Counted from the first letter of the stretch, positions 1 through 9,190 are shown. The stretch: 64,000 nucleotides of DNA from Nocardioidaceae bacterium SCSIO 66511 (GCA_023100825.1 CP095846.1:1674001-1738000), one strand, 5' to 3'. Notes: generated from the sequence alone by a model not told the origin. Numbers and translations: made by a program.

Positions 1-635
1 CGTGCGGACGCCTCGTCGGTAGCGCTGCGATCGTCGCGACGCTCGCTGCTCCGTACAAAGAGCACAGTCGGCACTGCGACCAGGGTCGAGACCGTCATCG
101 CCAAGAACACCGGCGCGAATCCGACTTCCTGTGCGACCCACACGCCGAGAGGCAAGCAGACGACGCTCGGCAGTCCGGTCGCGAGGCCGTAGAGCCCGAC
201 GCCCTTGCCGATGAGGGCGGCCGGGATCAGCTCGGCGGTCAGCGCGCTCCCGGCCACCACCACCATGCCGAAGCCGATGCCGCGTACGGCCGAGACCGCG
301 AGAACGGGCGCGAGTGCGTCGGAGAGCAGGTACGCCGGGGTGGCGACTCCCATCAGCAGCGCGCCGACGGAGAACAACGTACGAAGCGACAGCAACCGGA
401 ACAGCCAGCTAATGCAGAGCTGGCTGACGACGGTTGCACCCATCATCACGCCAGTTGTCGAGCCGACACCGGTGCCGCCGCTCCCGCCCTCGGCGGCCCA
501 CAGTGGTACGACCGACAAGAGCGTGGCGTAGTTGCCGACCGAGAGGAACGTCGCGACCAGCAGGAGTAGGAAGCTCCGGCTTCGCAGCGGGCTCGCCCGT
601 CCGGTTGGGCCAGAGACCTCGCGGGTACGACGCAT
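1..635 (-). CDS. MFS transporter, 5' part only
   Basis: Reading leftward from an ATG at 635, the frame stays open to the window edge, giving 211 residues without a stop. The product starts with a short basic, Ser-rich stretch and then alternates long hydrophobic segments with short charged loops, about six membrane spans, as in the N-terminal half of a 12-TM major facilitator carrier. A basic loop follows the fourth to fifth span. It is transcribed away from rplS, so the roughly 210-bp gap to rplS must hold both promoters. The substrate cannot be told. The C-terminal half lies outside the window. Confidence 0.75.
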   Translation of the reverse strand, partial: MRRTREVSGPTGRASPLRSRSFLLLLVATFLSVGNYATLLSVVPLWAAEGGSGGTGVGSTTGVMMGATVVSQLCISWLFRLLSLRTLFSVGALLMGVATPAYLLSDALAPVLAVSAVRGIGFGMVVVAGSALTAELIPAALIGKGVGLYGLATGLPSVVCLPLGVWVAQEVGFAPVFLAMTVSTLVAVPTVLFVRSSERRDDRSATDEASA

Positions 636-845
636 CAGTCAGTTATAGGCCACCGGTTGACGCCGCGACATGCGTACCACTGCTCGGACGGCGCTCGATT
701 TCGCCGCGTCGAGTCCGTATGGCAAACTTGGTCGTCGGTGCGCCGCCGGTTCTGCTGCCACAGGGGTATGACCACGCGCGTACGCGCCGCCCAATGACCG
801 TCAGTTTCGTGGATGACCTGTGGCACCTGCGAGGAAGAGACTCCG

Positions 846-1208
846 ATGACCAACCCGATCGATGCCGTCGCTGCCGAAGCCAAGCGCGACGACATTCCCG
901 AGTTCCGCGCCGGCGACACACTCAAGGTGCACGTCCGCGTCGTGGAGGGCAACCGCTCTCGTATCCAGGTTTTCCAGGGTGTGTGCATCAAGGTCCAGGG
1001 GTCGGGCGTCGGCCGCACCTTCACCGTCCGCAAGGTGAGCTTCGGCGTGGGTGTCGAGCGTACGTTCCCGCTGCACACGCCGGTCGTCGACAAGATCGAG
1101 GTCGCCACCCGCGGCGACGTACGCCGGGCGAAGTTGTACTACCTGCGTAACCTGCGAGGTAAGGCCGCTCGTATCCGCGAGAAGCGCGAGACGACGCCAG
1201 CCAACTGA
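846..1208 (+). CDS. rplS: 50S ribosomal protein L19
   Basis: 120 residues, close to the usual 115-120 of bacterial L19. The family pattern is clear: an N-terminal helix, then FRAGDTLKV, the basic RIQVFQGV segment and [12 protein letters not shown], ending with the conserved [19 protein letters not shown]19 sits at the 30S-50S interface of the ribosome. The ATG at 846 is chosen because GAGGAAGAG lies 7 bases upstream. An in-frame ATG at 813 would add 11 residues that are not L19-like. It is followed 26 bp later by the first signal peptidase gene, as in other Actinobacteria. Confidence 0.97.
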   Translation: MTNPIDAVAAEAKRDDIPEFRAGDTLKVHVRVVEGNRSRIQVFQGVCIKVQGSGVGRTFTVRKVSFGVGVERTFPLHTPVVDKIEVATRGDVRRAKLYYLRNLRGKAARIREKRETTPAN

Positions 1209-1234
1209 TCCTCGACCCGGATAGGGGCCATCCG

Positions 1235-2029
1235 GTGCACGACGACAGCGAGACCGCCGCACAGAACGCGGCCGCAGACGCGGCTGCCGCTGATGCTGGG
1301 CCCGACCGGCCGGGGCCGAGCTCCGAAGAGTTCGCTTCGTCGCCGACCGGGGCGTCGAAGCGGACGAAGAAGACCCGGCCGTTCTGGCAGGAGCTGATCG
1401 TCCTGTGCGTGGTCGCTCTGGTGATCGCCTGGTTCGTCAAGGCGTTCTTCGTCCAGTCGTTCTACGTACCGTCGGAGTCGATGATGCCGACTCTCGTCGG
1501 CCACACACACGGCTCGAAGCCCGACGACAGGCTGCTGGTACAGAAGGTCTCGTACTGGAGCGGCGGCCCAGAACGCGGTGACGTGATCGTGTTCAAGGAT
1601 CCGGGCGGGTGGCTCTCGGACGCCGAGACCCCCGATCCGAACGCGTTCCAACGCACGATGGAGTTGGTCGGCCTCTATCCGACGGGCGGCCATCTGGTGA
1701 AGCGCGTGATCGGTGTCGGCGGCGATGAGGTCAGCTGTTGTGACGGCCAGGGCCGCCTGCAGATCAACGGCGAGTCGATCGAGGAGCCGTACGTCAGGAA
1801 CCCCGCCGCCACGAAGCAGCGCAAGTTCAACGTCACGGTTCCCGACGGCAAACTGTGGGTCATGGGCGACAACCGGGCCCACTCTGCCGACTCGGTGTAC
1901 CACATCGGTGACAAGGACGGCGGGTTCGTCGACGAGGACGAGGTCGTCGGCAAGGTGTGGTCGGTCGTCTGGCCGCTCGACCGATTCGGCGGGCTGCCCG
2001 ACGTCGGCGAGATCGGCGACCTGGACTAG
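1235..2029 (+). CDS. lepB: Signal peptidase I (first of two tandem copies)
   Basis: 264 residues from a GTG start. Signal peptidase I cleaves Sec and Tat signal peptides on the outer face of the membrane. An acidic, Ala-rich cytoplasmic tail of about 48 residues precedes one membrane span (about 53-72). The catalytic serine is S82 in PSESMMPT and the general-base lysine is K156 in LVKRVIGVGGD. The box MGDNRAHSADS is present near the C-terminus. All catalytic features of the S26A family are intact. It lies between rplS and a second lepB, 82 bp apart. Two genes in a row suggest a division of substrates, which is an inference. Confidence 0.95.
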   Translation: MHDDSETAAQNAAADAAAADAGPDRPGPSSEEFASSPTGASKRTKKTRPFWQELIVLCVVALVIAWFVKAFFVQSFYVPSESMMPTLVGHTHGSKPDDRLLVQKVSYWSGGPERGDVIVFKDPGGWLSDAETPDPNAFQRTMELVGLYPTGGHLVKRVIGVGGDEVSCCDGQGRLQINGESIEEPYVRNPAATKQRKFNVTVPDGKLWVMGDNRAHSADSVYHIGDKDGGFVDEDEVVGKVWSVVWPLDRFGGLPDVGEIGDLD

Positions 2030-2111
2030 TTCAGGGCACTAGGTTCAGGCGTAGGCGACGATCGGTGGTTCGCACCTCGGGAGGCACTGGTCGGGCTATA
2101 AGGTCGGGTAC

Positions 2112-2933
2112 GTGAGCTCGTATGACGCCGACGGCGATGGACAATCAGCTGAGTCGCAGCGGCGAGTAGAGCCGGATGACCCGGGCGCGCCGAGACCTCC
2201 CGAATCAGCCGCCGAAGCGGAGGACGGTAAACGCGCCAAACGCAAGCATCTGCCGTTGTGGCAGGAGACGTTGCTGCTGCTCGGCATCGCCTTGGTGCTC
2301 GCCCTGATCGTCAAGACGTTCTTCGTACAGGCCTTCTACATCCCTTCGGGGTCGATGGAGCCGACCCTCATCAAGGACGACCGGATCCTGGTCGAGAAGG
2401 TGTCGTACTGGGCAGGCGACGTCGACCGTGGTGATGTGGTCGTCTTCGACGACCCGGGCGGCTGGCTCGACAAGGAGCAGAGCAGCGAGCCGAGCAATGC
2501 GTTGCAGAAGGGGCTCGAGCTGGTCGGGCTCTACCCGTCCGGCGGTCACCTGGTCAAGCGCGTGATCGGGGTCGGCGGCGATCGGGTCAGCTACTGCGGC
2601 GGAGCATCCCGGGTCCGGGTCAACGGGCAGCTGATCGACGAGCCGTACCTGCCCGATGGTGGCGAGGGGTTCGAGGTCCCGAAGCGGAGCAAACCCGACT
2701 GCTCCGTCGTCGATGTGCCCGCCGATGAGCTGTGGGTGATGGGCGACAACCGCGGCAACTCCGCCGACTCGCGCGCGCATACGGGAGGCCCGGGGGGCGG
2801 CACCATCAGCGTCGACGAGGTCGTCGGCAAGGACTGGCTGATCGTCTGGCCGTGGGACCGGATCGGCACGGTCAGCGACGACCACGCATTCGACAACGAC
2901 GAGCTGGACGAGCTGCAGGCAGAAGTACGCTAG
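2112..2933 (+). CDS. lepB: Signal peptidase I (second tandem copy)
   Basis: 273 residues from GTG 2112. The architecture matches its upstream neighbour: an acidic N-terminal tail of about 45 residues, one membrane span (about 51-72), catalytic S81 in PSGSMEPT, lysine K149 in LVKRVIGVGGD and the MGDNRGNSADSRAH box. The two copies share long stretches around these boxes but differ in the tails and in the loops, where this one has a Gly-rich insert near the C-terminus. They are diverged paralogues, not a recent duplication. rnhB follows 40 bp downstream. Confidence 0.95.
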   Translation: MSSYDADGDGQSAESQRRVEPDDPGAPRPPESAAEAEDGKRAKRKHLPLWQETLLLLGIALVLALIVKTFFVQAFYIPSGSMEPTLIKDDRILVEKVSYWAGDVDRGDVVVFDDPGGWLDKEQSSEPSNALQKGLELVGLYPSGGHLVKRVIGVGGDRVSYCGGASRVRVNGQLIDEPYLPDGGEGFEVPKRSKPDCSVVDVPADELWVMGDNRGNSADSRAHTGGPGGGTISVDEVVGKDWLIVWPWDRIGTVSDDHAFDNDELDELQAEVR

Positions 2934-2973
2934 TGCACGGCACTGGAGCGTTGTGGCAAGGAGGTGTGAGCCG

Positions 2974-3681
2974 GTGACCGTGCGCCCGCGTGGCTCGACT
3001 GTGCGTCGCGACGCCGGACTCTACGGGTACGAACGTGCCCTGGGGCGAGCCGGTCTCGCGCCGATCGCCGGCGTCGACGAGGCCGGACGCGGAGCGTGCG
3101 CGGGTCCGCTGGTGGCAGCGGCCGCGGTGCTGCCCGAAGGCCGACGCGGCATCGTCCCCGGCCTCGCCGACTCCAAGCTGCTGACGGCGTTGCAGCGGGA
3201 GCGCTGCTACGACGAGGTGCTCGCCCGCGCGGTCGACTGGTCGGTGGTCGTGATCGAGTCGGCCGAATGCGATCGGCTGGGCATGCACGTCGCGAACATC
3301 GAGGCGCTGCGGCGCGCGCTGGCACGACTCGACGGCGACCCGCAGTACGTACTCACCGACGGTTTCCCGGTCGACGGCCTCGGCCGTCCGGGGCTCGCGG
3401 TCTGGAAGGGCGACCGGGTCTCTGCCTCGATCGCTGCGGCCTCGGTCATCGCCAAGGTGACTCGTGACCGGATCATGTGCGAGCTGCACGAGACCTATCC
3501 TGCGTACGACTTCGCGACCCACAAGGGATACATCACCCGCGAGCACACGCGGGCGCTCGACGCTCACGGGGCTTGTCCGCAGCATCGGCGGCGGTTCTCC
3601 AACGTGCGCGCGGTGCTCGGCGAGGCCGACGGGGCGGTGCTGGAGTCTGCTGCCGCGACGACATTGCGAGGAGAGGTATGA
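2974..3681 (+). CDS. rnhB: Ribonuclease HII
   Basis: 235 residues. RNase HII removes ribonucleotides and RNA primers from RNA-DNA hybrids. The active-site motif GVDEAGRG lies near residues 33-40 (D35, E36), followed by LADSKLL, a TDGFPVDG segment holding the third acidic residue, and SIAAASVIAKVTRDR. The GTG at 2974 is chosen because a strong AAGGAGG site (2958-2964) stands 9 bases upstream. An in-frame GTG at 2953 would start inside or before that site. The stop overlaps the next start as ATGA, so translation of DUF2469 is probably coupled. Confidence 0.95.
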   Translation: MTVRPRGSTVRRDAGLYGYERALGRAGLAPIAGVDEAGRGACAGPLVAAAAVLPEGRRGIVPGLADSKLLTALQRERCYDEVLARAVDWSVVVIESAECDRLGMHVANIEALRRALARLDGDPQYVLTDGFPVDGLGRPGLAVWKGDRVSASIAAASVIAKVTRDRIMCELHETYPAYDFATHKGYITREHTRALDAHGACPQHRRRFSNVRAVLGEADGAVLESAAATTLRGEV

Positions 3682-3986
3682 GCGCCGACGACCTGGAGCA
3701 GTACGAGGCCGATATGGAGCTCGCGCTGTACCGGGAGTACCGCGACGTGGTCGGCATCTTCAAGTACGTCGTCGAGACCGACCGGCGGTTCTACCTGTGC
3801 AACGCCGTCGACGTGAAGGTCCGCTCGGAGACGGGCGACGCGTACTTCGAGGTGTCGATGAGCGATGCGTGGGTGTGGGACATCTACCGCCCAGCGAGGT
3901 TCGCCAAACAGGTCAAGGTGCTGACGTTCAAGGACGTCAACGTCGAAGAGCTCGCGACGAGCGATATCGAGCCACCGAAACCCTGA
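3678..3986 (+). CDS. DUF2469 domain protein
   Basis: 102 residues, acidic, beginning with the conserved MSADDLEQYEADMELALYRE that marks this actinobacterial family (Rv2901c in Mycobacterium tuberculosis). A core rich in Tyr, Phe and Val follows (FKYVVETDRRFYLCNAVDV), then DAWVWDIYRPARF. No catalytic motif and no membrane segment is visible. The function is unknown. Its position directly after rnhB with a 4-base ATGA overlap is the conserved arrangement in Actinobacteria. Confidence 0.92.
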   Translation: MSADDLEQYEADMELALYREYRDVVGIFKYVVETDRRFYLCNAVDVKVRSETGDAYFEVSMSDAWVWDIYRPARFAKQVKVLTFKDVNVEELATSDIEPPKP

Positions 3987-4002
3987 TCGGGGCCGCCGCG
4001 GA

Positions 4003-4021
4003 GCGCACGTACGCCGTGCGC
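4003..4021 (+). terminator. Short GC-rich hairpin after DUF2469
   Basis: A 7-bp perfect stem (GCGCACG/CGTGCGC) around a 5-base loop lies 16 bases after the DUF2469 stop. There is no T run, as is common in high-GC Actinobacteria. It may end the rplS-DUF2469 transcript before yraN. The rest of the 149-bp gap shows nothing recognisable. Confidence 0.35.
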
Positions 4022-4135
4022 TGACCGCTTCGAGCCGGATCTCGTCCACAGTCCTCGCGCAATCCACAGCTCGCCCGATCAGCCCGACACCTTCCCGCCG
4101 CACACACGCATGCTGCAAGGCGGAGGTGATCGCGG

Positions 4136-4501
4136 ATGGCGACGTACGAGCAGCGCCGCTCGCTCGGAGAGTACGGCGAGCGACTCGCGGCCAGCCACCT
4201 GCGCGCGGCGGGCATGGTGATTCTGGATCGCAACTATCGGTGCAAGCACGGCGAGATCGATATCGTCGCGCGCGACGGAGACACCCTCGTCGTCTGCGAG
4301 GTGAAGACCCGGCGCAACCTGATGTACGGCGCCCCGATCGAGTCGGTGACACCGCAGAAGGCTGCCCGGCTGCGACGACTGGCGGCCCATTGGCTCGCCG
4401 ACTTCGCGATGTCACCGCCGAGCATCCGCATCGATGTGATCGGCGTCGTGGTTCCCGTACGCGGTGCTCCTCGAGTCGAGTGTGTCGCGGGGGTGGCCTG
4501 A
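4136..4501 (+). CDS. yraN: YraN/UPF0102 family nuclease-like protein
   Basis: 121 residues, the usual length of UPF0102. The signature is present: an N-terminal GEYGERLAASHL helix, then ILDRNYRCKHGEIDIVARDGDTLVVCEVKTRR. These acidic and lysine residues form an E-x(n)-GEID-x(n)-EVK pattern typical of the restriction-endonuclease-like fold. The family is predicted to act on DNA, and its cellular role is not established. An AGGTGAT site lies upstream of ATG 4136. comM begins 2 bases after the stop, and the yraN-comM-dprA cluster is conserved. Confidence 0.93.
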   Translation: MATYEQRRSLGEYGERLAASHLRAAGMVILDRNYRCKHGEIDIVARDGDTLVVCEVKTRRNLMYGAPIESVTPQKAARLRRLAAHWLADFAMSPPSIRIDVIGVVVPVRGAPRVECVAGVA

Positions 4502-4503
4502 CC

Positions 4504-6084
4504 ATGGGGATGGCACGCACCCGATCCGTCGCGCTCGAGGGCACTCGCGGCCACCTGGTCGAGGTCGAGGCCGATATTTCGCCGGGTCTGCCGACGGTGA
4601 CCGTCGTCGGGCTGCCCGATGCATCGCTCGGTGAAGCCCGAGCCCGCTGCCGCGCTGCCGTGACGAACTCCAAACGCGCCTGGCCGGACCGCAAGGTGAC
4701 GATCGGCCTGTCTCCCGCATCGCTGCCGAAGTTCGGCTCGCACTACGACCTGAGCATCGCGATCGCCGTGCTCGCGGCCGCCGGGGAGGTTCCGCGGGCG
4801 GCGCTCGCCGACACCATCTTCCTCGGCGAGCTCGCCCTCGACGGAATGCTGCGCGGCGTACCCGGCGTGCTCCCGTCGACGCTGGCGGCAGTCGATGCCG
4901 GGTGTGCCCGCATCATCGTGCCCGAGGTGAATGCTCCCGAGGCCGAGCTGGTCGGTCAGGTCGAGGTGCACGCGGTGCGCTCGCTGCGCCATGTCGTCGC
5001 GATCCTGCGGGCAGAGCCGATCCCGGACGACCCTCCGGTGCTGCCGATGGTCGACAGCGCGAGCTCCTCCTGGTGCGAGCAGGACCGGCTGGCTCTGCTC
5101 GACATGCGCGACGTCGTCGGCCAGGATGCCGGCCGGATTTCGGTGACTGTCGCCGCAGCGGGCGGTCATCACCTTTTCCTGCACGGCCCACCGGGTGTCG
5201 GCAAGACGATGCTCTCCGAACGCCTGCCCGGCCTCCTTCCCGATCTCGGCCACCGTGAAGCGATGGAGGTCATGGCCGTGCACTCCGTCGCCGGCATCCT
5301 GGCGGCCGATGCTCCGCTGATTCGCCGCCCGCCATTCCTCGATCCGCATCACTCGGCGAGCAAGCCGGCGGTGATCGGCGGTGGCGGTCGCGTCGTACGC
5401 CCGGGTGCGATGAGCCTCGCACACAGGGGAGTGCTGTTTCTCGATGAGGCGCCGGAGTTCAACCGCGACATCATGGAGGCGTTGCGCCAACCACTCGAAA
5501 GTGGACGGGTCACGATTGCGCGCGCCGCGCGCACGGCAGAGTATCCGGCGCGGTTCCAACTCGTCCTCGCTGCCAACCCGTGTCCATGCGGCCGAGACGG
5601 CACGTCGACGTCCGACCTGTGTACGTGCACGACGACGTCCAAGCGCAAGTATCACGACAAGTTGTCAGGCCCGGTACTCGACCGGATCGACGTGCACCGC
5701 ACAGTCGAGTCGATTTCCGTACGCCAACTGCACGAGGCGGTCGACGACAAGGTCGACACCGCGTCCATTGCGGCGCTGGTCGAGAAGGCTCGGCACCGTC
5801 AGCGCGATCGCTATGCCGGCACTCCGTGGCGAATCAACGCCGAAGCGCCCGGTGCCGAGCTGCGTAGACACTGGCCGATGTCGAGCGACGCCGACGCGCT
5901 GATCGACAAGGCGTTGGCGCGCAGCAGAGTTTCGCCGCGTGCGGCCGACCGGATCGTTCGCCTCGCCTGGACGGTCGCGGATCTGACCGGTGTCGAGCGT
6001 CCTGGTGTCGCGGAGGCACGCGCGGCCATGCAGCTGCGAATGGACGAGCCGATCGACGGCCCGCTGCTGGGAGTCCTGGAATGA
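4504..6084 (+). CDS. comM: YifB/ComM family Mg-chelatase-like AAA+ ATPase
   Basis: 526 residues, close to the usual 500-510. The N-terminal ChlI-like domain (about 1-170) carries VVGLPDASLGEARAR and the family segment ITVNLSPA in the form VTIGLSPASLPK. The AAA+ core has Walker A GPPGVGKT (228-235) and Walker B GVLFLDEAPEF. A Cys-rich NPCPCG ... LCTC patch and a C-terminal helical domain follow. In Gram-negative bacteria ComM is a branch-migration helicase used in transformation, and its role in Actinobacteria is less clear. The start is taken at ATG 4504, just after the yraN stop. dprA overlaps by 4 bases. Confidence 0.94.
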   Translation: MGMARTRSVALEGTRGHLVEVEADISPGLPTVTVVGLPDASLGEARARCRAAVTNSKRAWPDRKVTIGLSPASLPKFGSHYDLSIAIAVLAAAGEVPRAALADTIFLGELALDGMLRGVPGVLPSTLAAVDAGCARIIVPEVNAPEAELVGQVEVHAVRSLRHVVAILRAEPIPDDPPVLPMVDSASSSWCEQDRLALLDMRDVVGQDAGRISVTVAAAGGHHLFLHGPPGVGKTMLSERLPGLLPDLGHREAMEVMAVHSVAGILAADAPLIRRPPFLDPHHSASKPAVIGGGGRVVRPGAMSLAHRGVLFLDEAPEFNRDIMEALRQPLESGRVTIARAARTAEYPARFQLVLAANPCPCGRDGTSTSDLCTCTTTSKRKYHDKLSGPVLDRIDVHRTVESISVRQLHEAVDDKVDTASIAALVEKARHRQRDRYAGTPWRINAEAPGAELRRHWPMSSDADALIDKALARSRVSPRAADRIVRLAWTVADLTGVERPGVAEARAAMQLRMDEPIDGPLLGVLE

Positions 6085-7259
6085 CCGACCCGCAGGAAGC
6101 GTCGTCGATGCAGCAGCCGAGCGCACGGATGCTGATGAGTTTGGTCACCGAACCCGGTGACGTTCGCCTCGTCGAGGCGATCGAGCAGTTCGGTGTCGAC
6201 GACGTACTCGCGGCCTGCCGAGCGGGCGAGCCGCTCGACGAGGACGTGCTGAAACCGTCGTGGGTCCAGCGGGCGTCGGAGCTCGACCGCCTCGCCGACG
6301 ACGCCCTCGCAGCGGCCGAACGCGCCGGGCTGCGGTGGATCGAGCCGGGTGCGCGAGGCTGGCCGGACCGCTTGGAGTCGCTCGATCTGGCCGAGCCGTT
6401 GAGCTCTGTCGGCGGGGCCCCGCTGGGCCTGTGGGTCCGCGGCAGCATCGAGCTCGCGGCCGTAACCGATCGGTCGGTCGCAATCGTCGGAGCGCGCAAT
6501 GCGACGACCTACGGAACCCAGGTCGCCGCTGACCTCGCCGCCGAGGTCAGCGTCGACGGATGCACCGTCATCTCCGGAGGAGCGTTCGGCGTCGACATCG
6601 CTGCCCACCGAGGTGCGCTGGCCGTCGGCAAACAGACGGTGTGCGTGCTCGCGTGCGGAGCCGACGTCGCGTACCCACGTGCGCATTCCAATATCCTCGC
6701 GCGAATTGCCGACAACGGGTTGGTGATCAGTGAGCAGGCGCCCGGGGCGACGCCGACTCGCGGGAGGTTCCTGACCCGCAACCGCGTCATTGCGGCGCTG
6801 GCCCAGGGCACTGTCGTCGTCGAGGCGGCGCGTCGAAGCGGCGCGCTCAACACCCTCAACTGGGCGCAGCGCTGCAACCGGGTCGCGATGGGCGTGCCGG
6901 GCCCCGTCACGAGTCGGGCATCGGTCGGCGTGCACCACGTGCTGCGTGCGGGAGGCGCGGTGCTCGTCACTCGCAGCGATGAGGTGCTCGAGGCGCTCGG
7001 CACGATCGGATCTGTCGACGCGACGCTGCCGTGGGTTCCGCCGACAGGCATCGACCGGCTGTCCGTATCGACCCTGCGCATCTTCGAGCAGGTGCCCGCC
7101 GGGTCGAGCGCAACGACCGAGGAGATCGCTGCGGCAGTGCCGTGCCGACCGGAGGAGGTTCGACTTGCGCTCGGTGCACTCGTCGAAGCGGGGTTCGTCG
7201 TGGCCGGCGACGACTGCTGGCGGGCCATCCGCCCACAGCGGCGAGCCGACTTGTCGTGA
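6081..7259 (+). CDS. dprA: DNA processing protein DprA
   Basis: 392 residues. The Rossmann-like SMF core shows SVAIVGARNATTYG, the glycine-rich ISGGAFGVDIAAHRGAL and the conserved VISEQAPG ... FLTRNRVIAAL. DprA loads RecA on incoming single-stranded DNA. The N-terminal helical region (about 15-100) and a C-terminal winged-helix-like segment (about 325-385) are also present. The start codon overlaps the comM stop (ATGA). The cluster is conserved even in Actinobacteria not known to be competent, so its role here is open. Confidence 0.94.
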   Translation: MTDPQEASSMQQPSARMLMSLVTEPGDVRLVEAIEQFGVDDVLAACRAGEPLDEDVLKPSWVQRASELDRLADDALAAAERAGLRWIEPGARGWPDRLESLDLAEPLSSVGGAPLGLWVRGSIELAAVTDRSVAIVGARNATTYGTQVAADLAAEVSVDGCTVISGGAFGVDIAAHRGALAVGKQTVCVLACGADVAYPRAHSNILARIADNGLVISEQAPGATPTRGRFLTRNRVIAALAQGTVVVEAARRSGALNTLNWAQRCNRVAMGVPGPVTSRASVGVHHVLRAGGAVLVTRSDEVLEALGTIGSVDATLPWVPPTGIDRLSVSTLRIFEQVPAGSSATTEEIAAAVPCRPEEVRLALGALVEAGFVVAGDDCWRAIRPQRRADLS

Positions 7260-7277
7260 GGGGCGCCAACCTGCACA

Positions 7278-8258
7278 GTGCGACACATGGGCACACAGTC
7301 GGCGGCGGAGGGTGCAGAGAGCACCGTCGCACGAGGCGAGCCGTCCCGCGGTTCGGCGTGGGCCGATGCGCTGACGGCGTACGAACGCCACCTGACAGCC
7401 GAGCGTGACCTGACCCCGCACACCGTGCGGGCGTACCTGACCGATCTGCGCGGACTCGCCGAGCATGCGACGGCACTGCGCGTCGAAGATCCGGCGGACC
7501 TCGACGTACGCACGCTGCGCAGCTACCTGGCGAACCTGCAGACCCGCGGGCGCGCCCGAACGACCCTGGCGCGGCGTGCGACGGCGGTGCGGGTGTTCGG
7601 GGCGTGGCTCGTGCGTACCGGTCGGGCGACGAAAGACCCCGGTGCACTGCTCGCGAGCCCCAAGGCACATCGAGATCTCCCCGCGGTCCTACGCGAGGAC
7701 GAAGTTCGAGACCTGCTCGACGCAACGGCGGCCGCCTGCGTCGACGACGGAGCGGTCGGGCTTCGTGATCTGGCCGTGCTCGAGGTGCTGTACGCGACCG
7801 GCATCCGGGTCGGCGAGCTCGCCGGACTGGATGTCGATGACGTCGATGAGGAACGCCGAGTCGTAAGGGTCTTCGGCAAGGGACGCAAGGAGCGCATGGT
7901 TCCGTACGGTGCGCCCGCGGCTCGCGCGCTGTCCGACTGGTCCTCTCGGGGCCGGCCGGAGCTGGCCCGGCAGGGGAGCGGACCCGCGTTGTTCCTCGGC
8001 GCACGAGGCGGACGCATCGACCAACGAGCCGTTCGTACGTTGGTGCACCGGCGGCTCGGTGTCGTAGAAGGAGCGCCCGATCTCGGTCCGCACGGGCTTC
8101 GACACACCGCGGCAACCCATCTGCTCGACGGCGGCGCCGACCTGCGCACCGTTCAGGAGCTACTGGGTCATTCGTCGCTCGCGACGACCCAGATCTACAC
8201 CCATGTGAGCACCGATCGGCTGCGCGCGGCCTATCGCCAGGCACATCCGAGAGCCTGA
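7278..8258 (+). CDS. xerC: Tyrosine recombinase XerC/XerD type
   Basis: 326 residues. An N-terminal SAM-like core-binding domain (about 27-115) precedes the catalytic domain. The tyrosine recombinase residues are all there: R177 in ATGIRVGEL, K201, H272 and R275 in HGLRHTAAT, H298 in LLGHSS, and nucleophile Y307 in IYTHV. It probably resolves chromosome dimers, since xerC sits after dprA in many Actinobacteria. The symbol rests on that position, and a XerD-like assignment cannot be excluded. GTG 7278 is used, and ATG 7287 is an equally possible start. It is convergent with the M23 gene, 2 bp apart. Confidence 0.9.
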   Translation: MRHMGTQSAAEGAESTVARGEPSRGSAWADALTAYERHLTAERDLTPHTVRAYLTDLRGLAEHATALRVEDPADLDVRTLRSYLANLQTRGRARTTLARRATAVRVFGAWLVRTGRATKDPGALLASPKAHRDLPAVLREDEVRDLLDATAAACVDDGAVGLRDLAVLEVLYATGIRVGELAGLDVDDVDEERRVVRVFGKGRKERMVPYGAPAARALSDWSSRGRPELARQGSGPALFLGARGGRIDQRAVRTLVHRRLGVVEGAPDLGPHGLRHTAATHLLDGGADLRTVQELLGHSSLATTQIYTHVSTDRLRAAYRQAHPRA

Positions 8259-8260
8259 CG

Positions 8261-9190
8261 TCAGAGCCAGGTCTCGGGGTCGACGGTGGTCCCGTTGACC
8301 TCGACCATGAAGTGCAGATGGCATCCGGTCGAGTAACCGGTGCTGCCGACAGATCCGATGACATCGCCACGCTGGATCGAGTCGCCGACACTGACTTCCC
8401 AGCTGGTCAGGTGGTTGTACGAGGTGGTCGCCGCGCTACCCGCGATCTGGCCGTGGTCGACGATGACCCGGTTCCCGTAGGCGGCGTCGGCGTACGCCTC
8501 GGCGACGACGCCGTCCTCCGCGGCACGTACGGGAGTGCCGCAGCCCACGCCGAAATCGGTGCCGTCATGCAGCTTCCAGACACCGAGGATCGGGTGTAGG
8601 CGCATGCCGTAGGGCGACGTGATCGGTCCGTCGACCGGCATGCCGAGGCGTCCGTCTCCGTCGACCGGGCCGACCGGCGTCACCGGGGCTACCGGCGGTG
8701 GCCCGAACGGTGTCACCAAGCGCACGGCCGAGGTTGACGGCAGCAGCTCGAGCGGGTCTGCGTACTCGCCGGCGACGATCCGACCGAGATGCAGACATGC
8801 ATCGGGCGCGCAATGGCTCCCGGCCTCGGCGAGCGTGCCGATCGTCTCGCCGGCGGAGATGTCGTCTCCGCGGGTAACGGTCGCATCTACGGGCTGGTAC
8901 GTGGACTCGGTGCCGCCGTGATCGATGGTGATCACACCCACGCCCGCGATCTTGCCGACGTACGTGACGGTGCCGCTCGCCACCGCATGCACGTCGGCGC
9001 CGACCGCGCCGGCAAGGTCGACTCCGCGGTGCCCGGCGCCGTACTCCTCATCGGGTGCGTCGAACGCCTCGACGACCGCGGGTTGGGGATCGAGCGGCCA
9101 GACCCAGGAGTCTTCGGCGTATGCCGGTAGCGCGACGGCGGCGAGCCCGGCGACAAGCAGAGCGGCGAGACAGAGCGTGAGAGCCTTCAT
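8261..9190 (-). CDS. Secreted M23 (LytM) peptidase with two LytM domains
   Basis: 309 residues with a signal peptide of about 25 residues ending AYA. Two LytM-like domains follow. The second (about 185-305) has H208-x3-D212, H260 and H291-L-H293, a complete zinc-peptidase site, so it should cleave peptidoglycan cross-links. The first (about 50-150) keeps H54-x3-D58 and H134, but the HxH motif reads C132-L-H134 and the usual catalytic histidine near 100 is missing, so it is probably inactive. A Pro/Val linker lies between them. The position next to rpsB matches mycobacterial Rv2891. The divergent-side gap of 107 bp shows nothing clear. Confidence 0.88.
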   Translation of the reverse strand: MKALTLCLAALLVAGLAAVALPAYAEDSWVWPLDPQPAVVEAFDAPDEEYGAGHRGVDLAGAVGADVHAVASGTVTYVGKIAGVGVITIDHGGTESTYQPVDATVTRGDDISAGETIGTLAEAGSHCAPDACLHLGRIVAGEYADPLELLPSTSAVRLVTPFGPPPVAPVTPVGPVDGDGRLGMPVDGPITSPYGMRLHPILGVWKLHDGTDFGVGCGTPVRAAEDGVVAEAYADAAYGNRVIVDHGQIAGSAATTSYNHLTSWEVSVGDSIQRGDVIGSVGSTGYSTGCHLHFMVEVNGTTVDPETWL

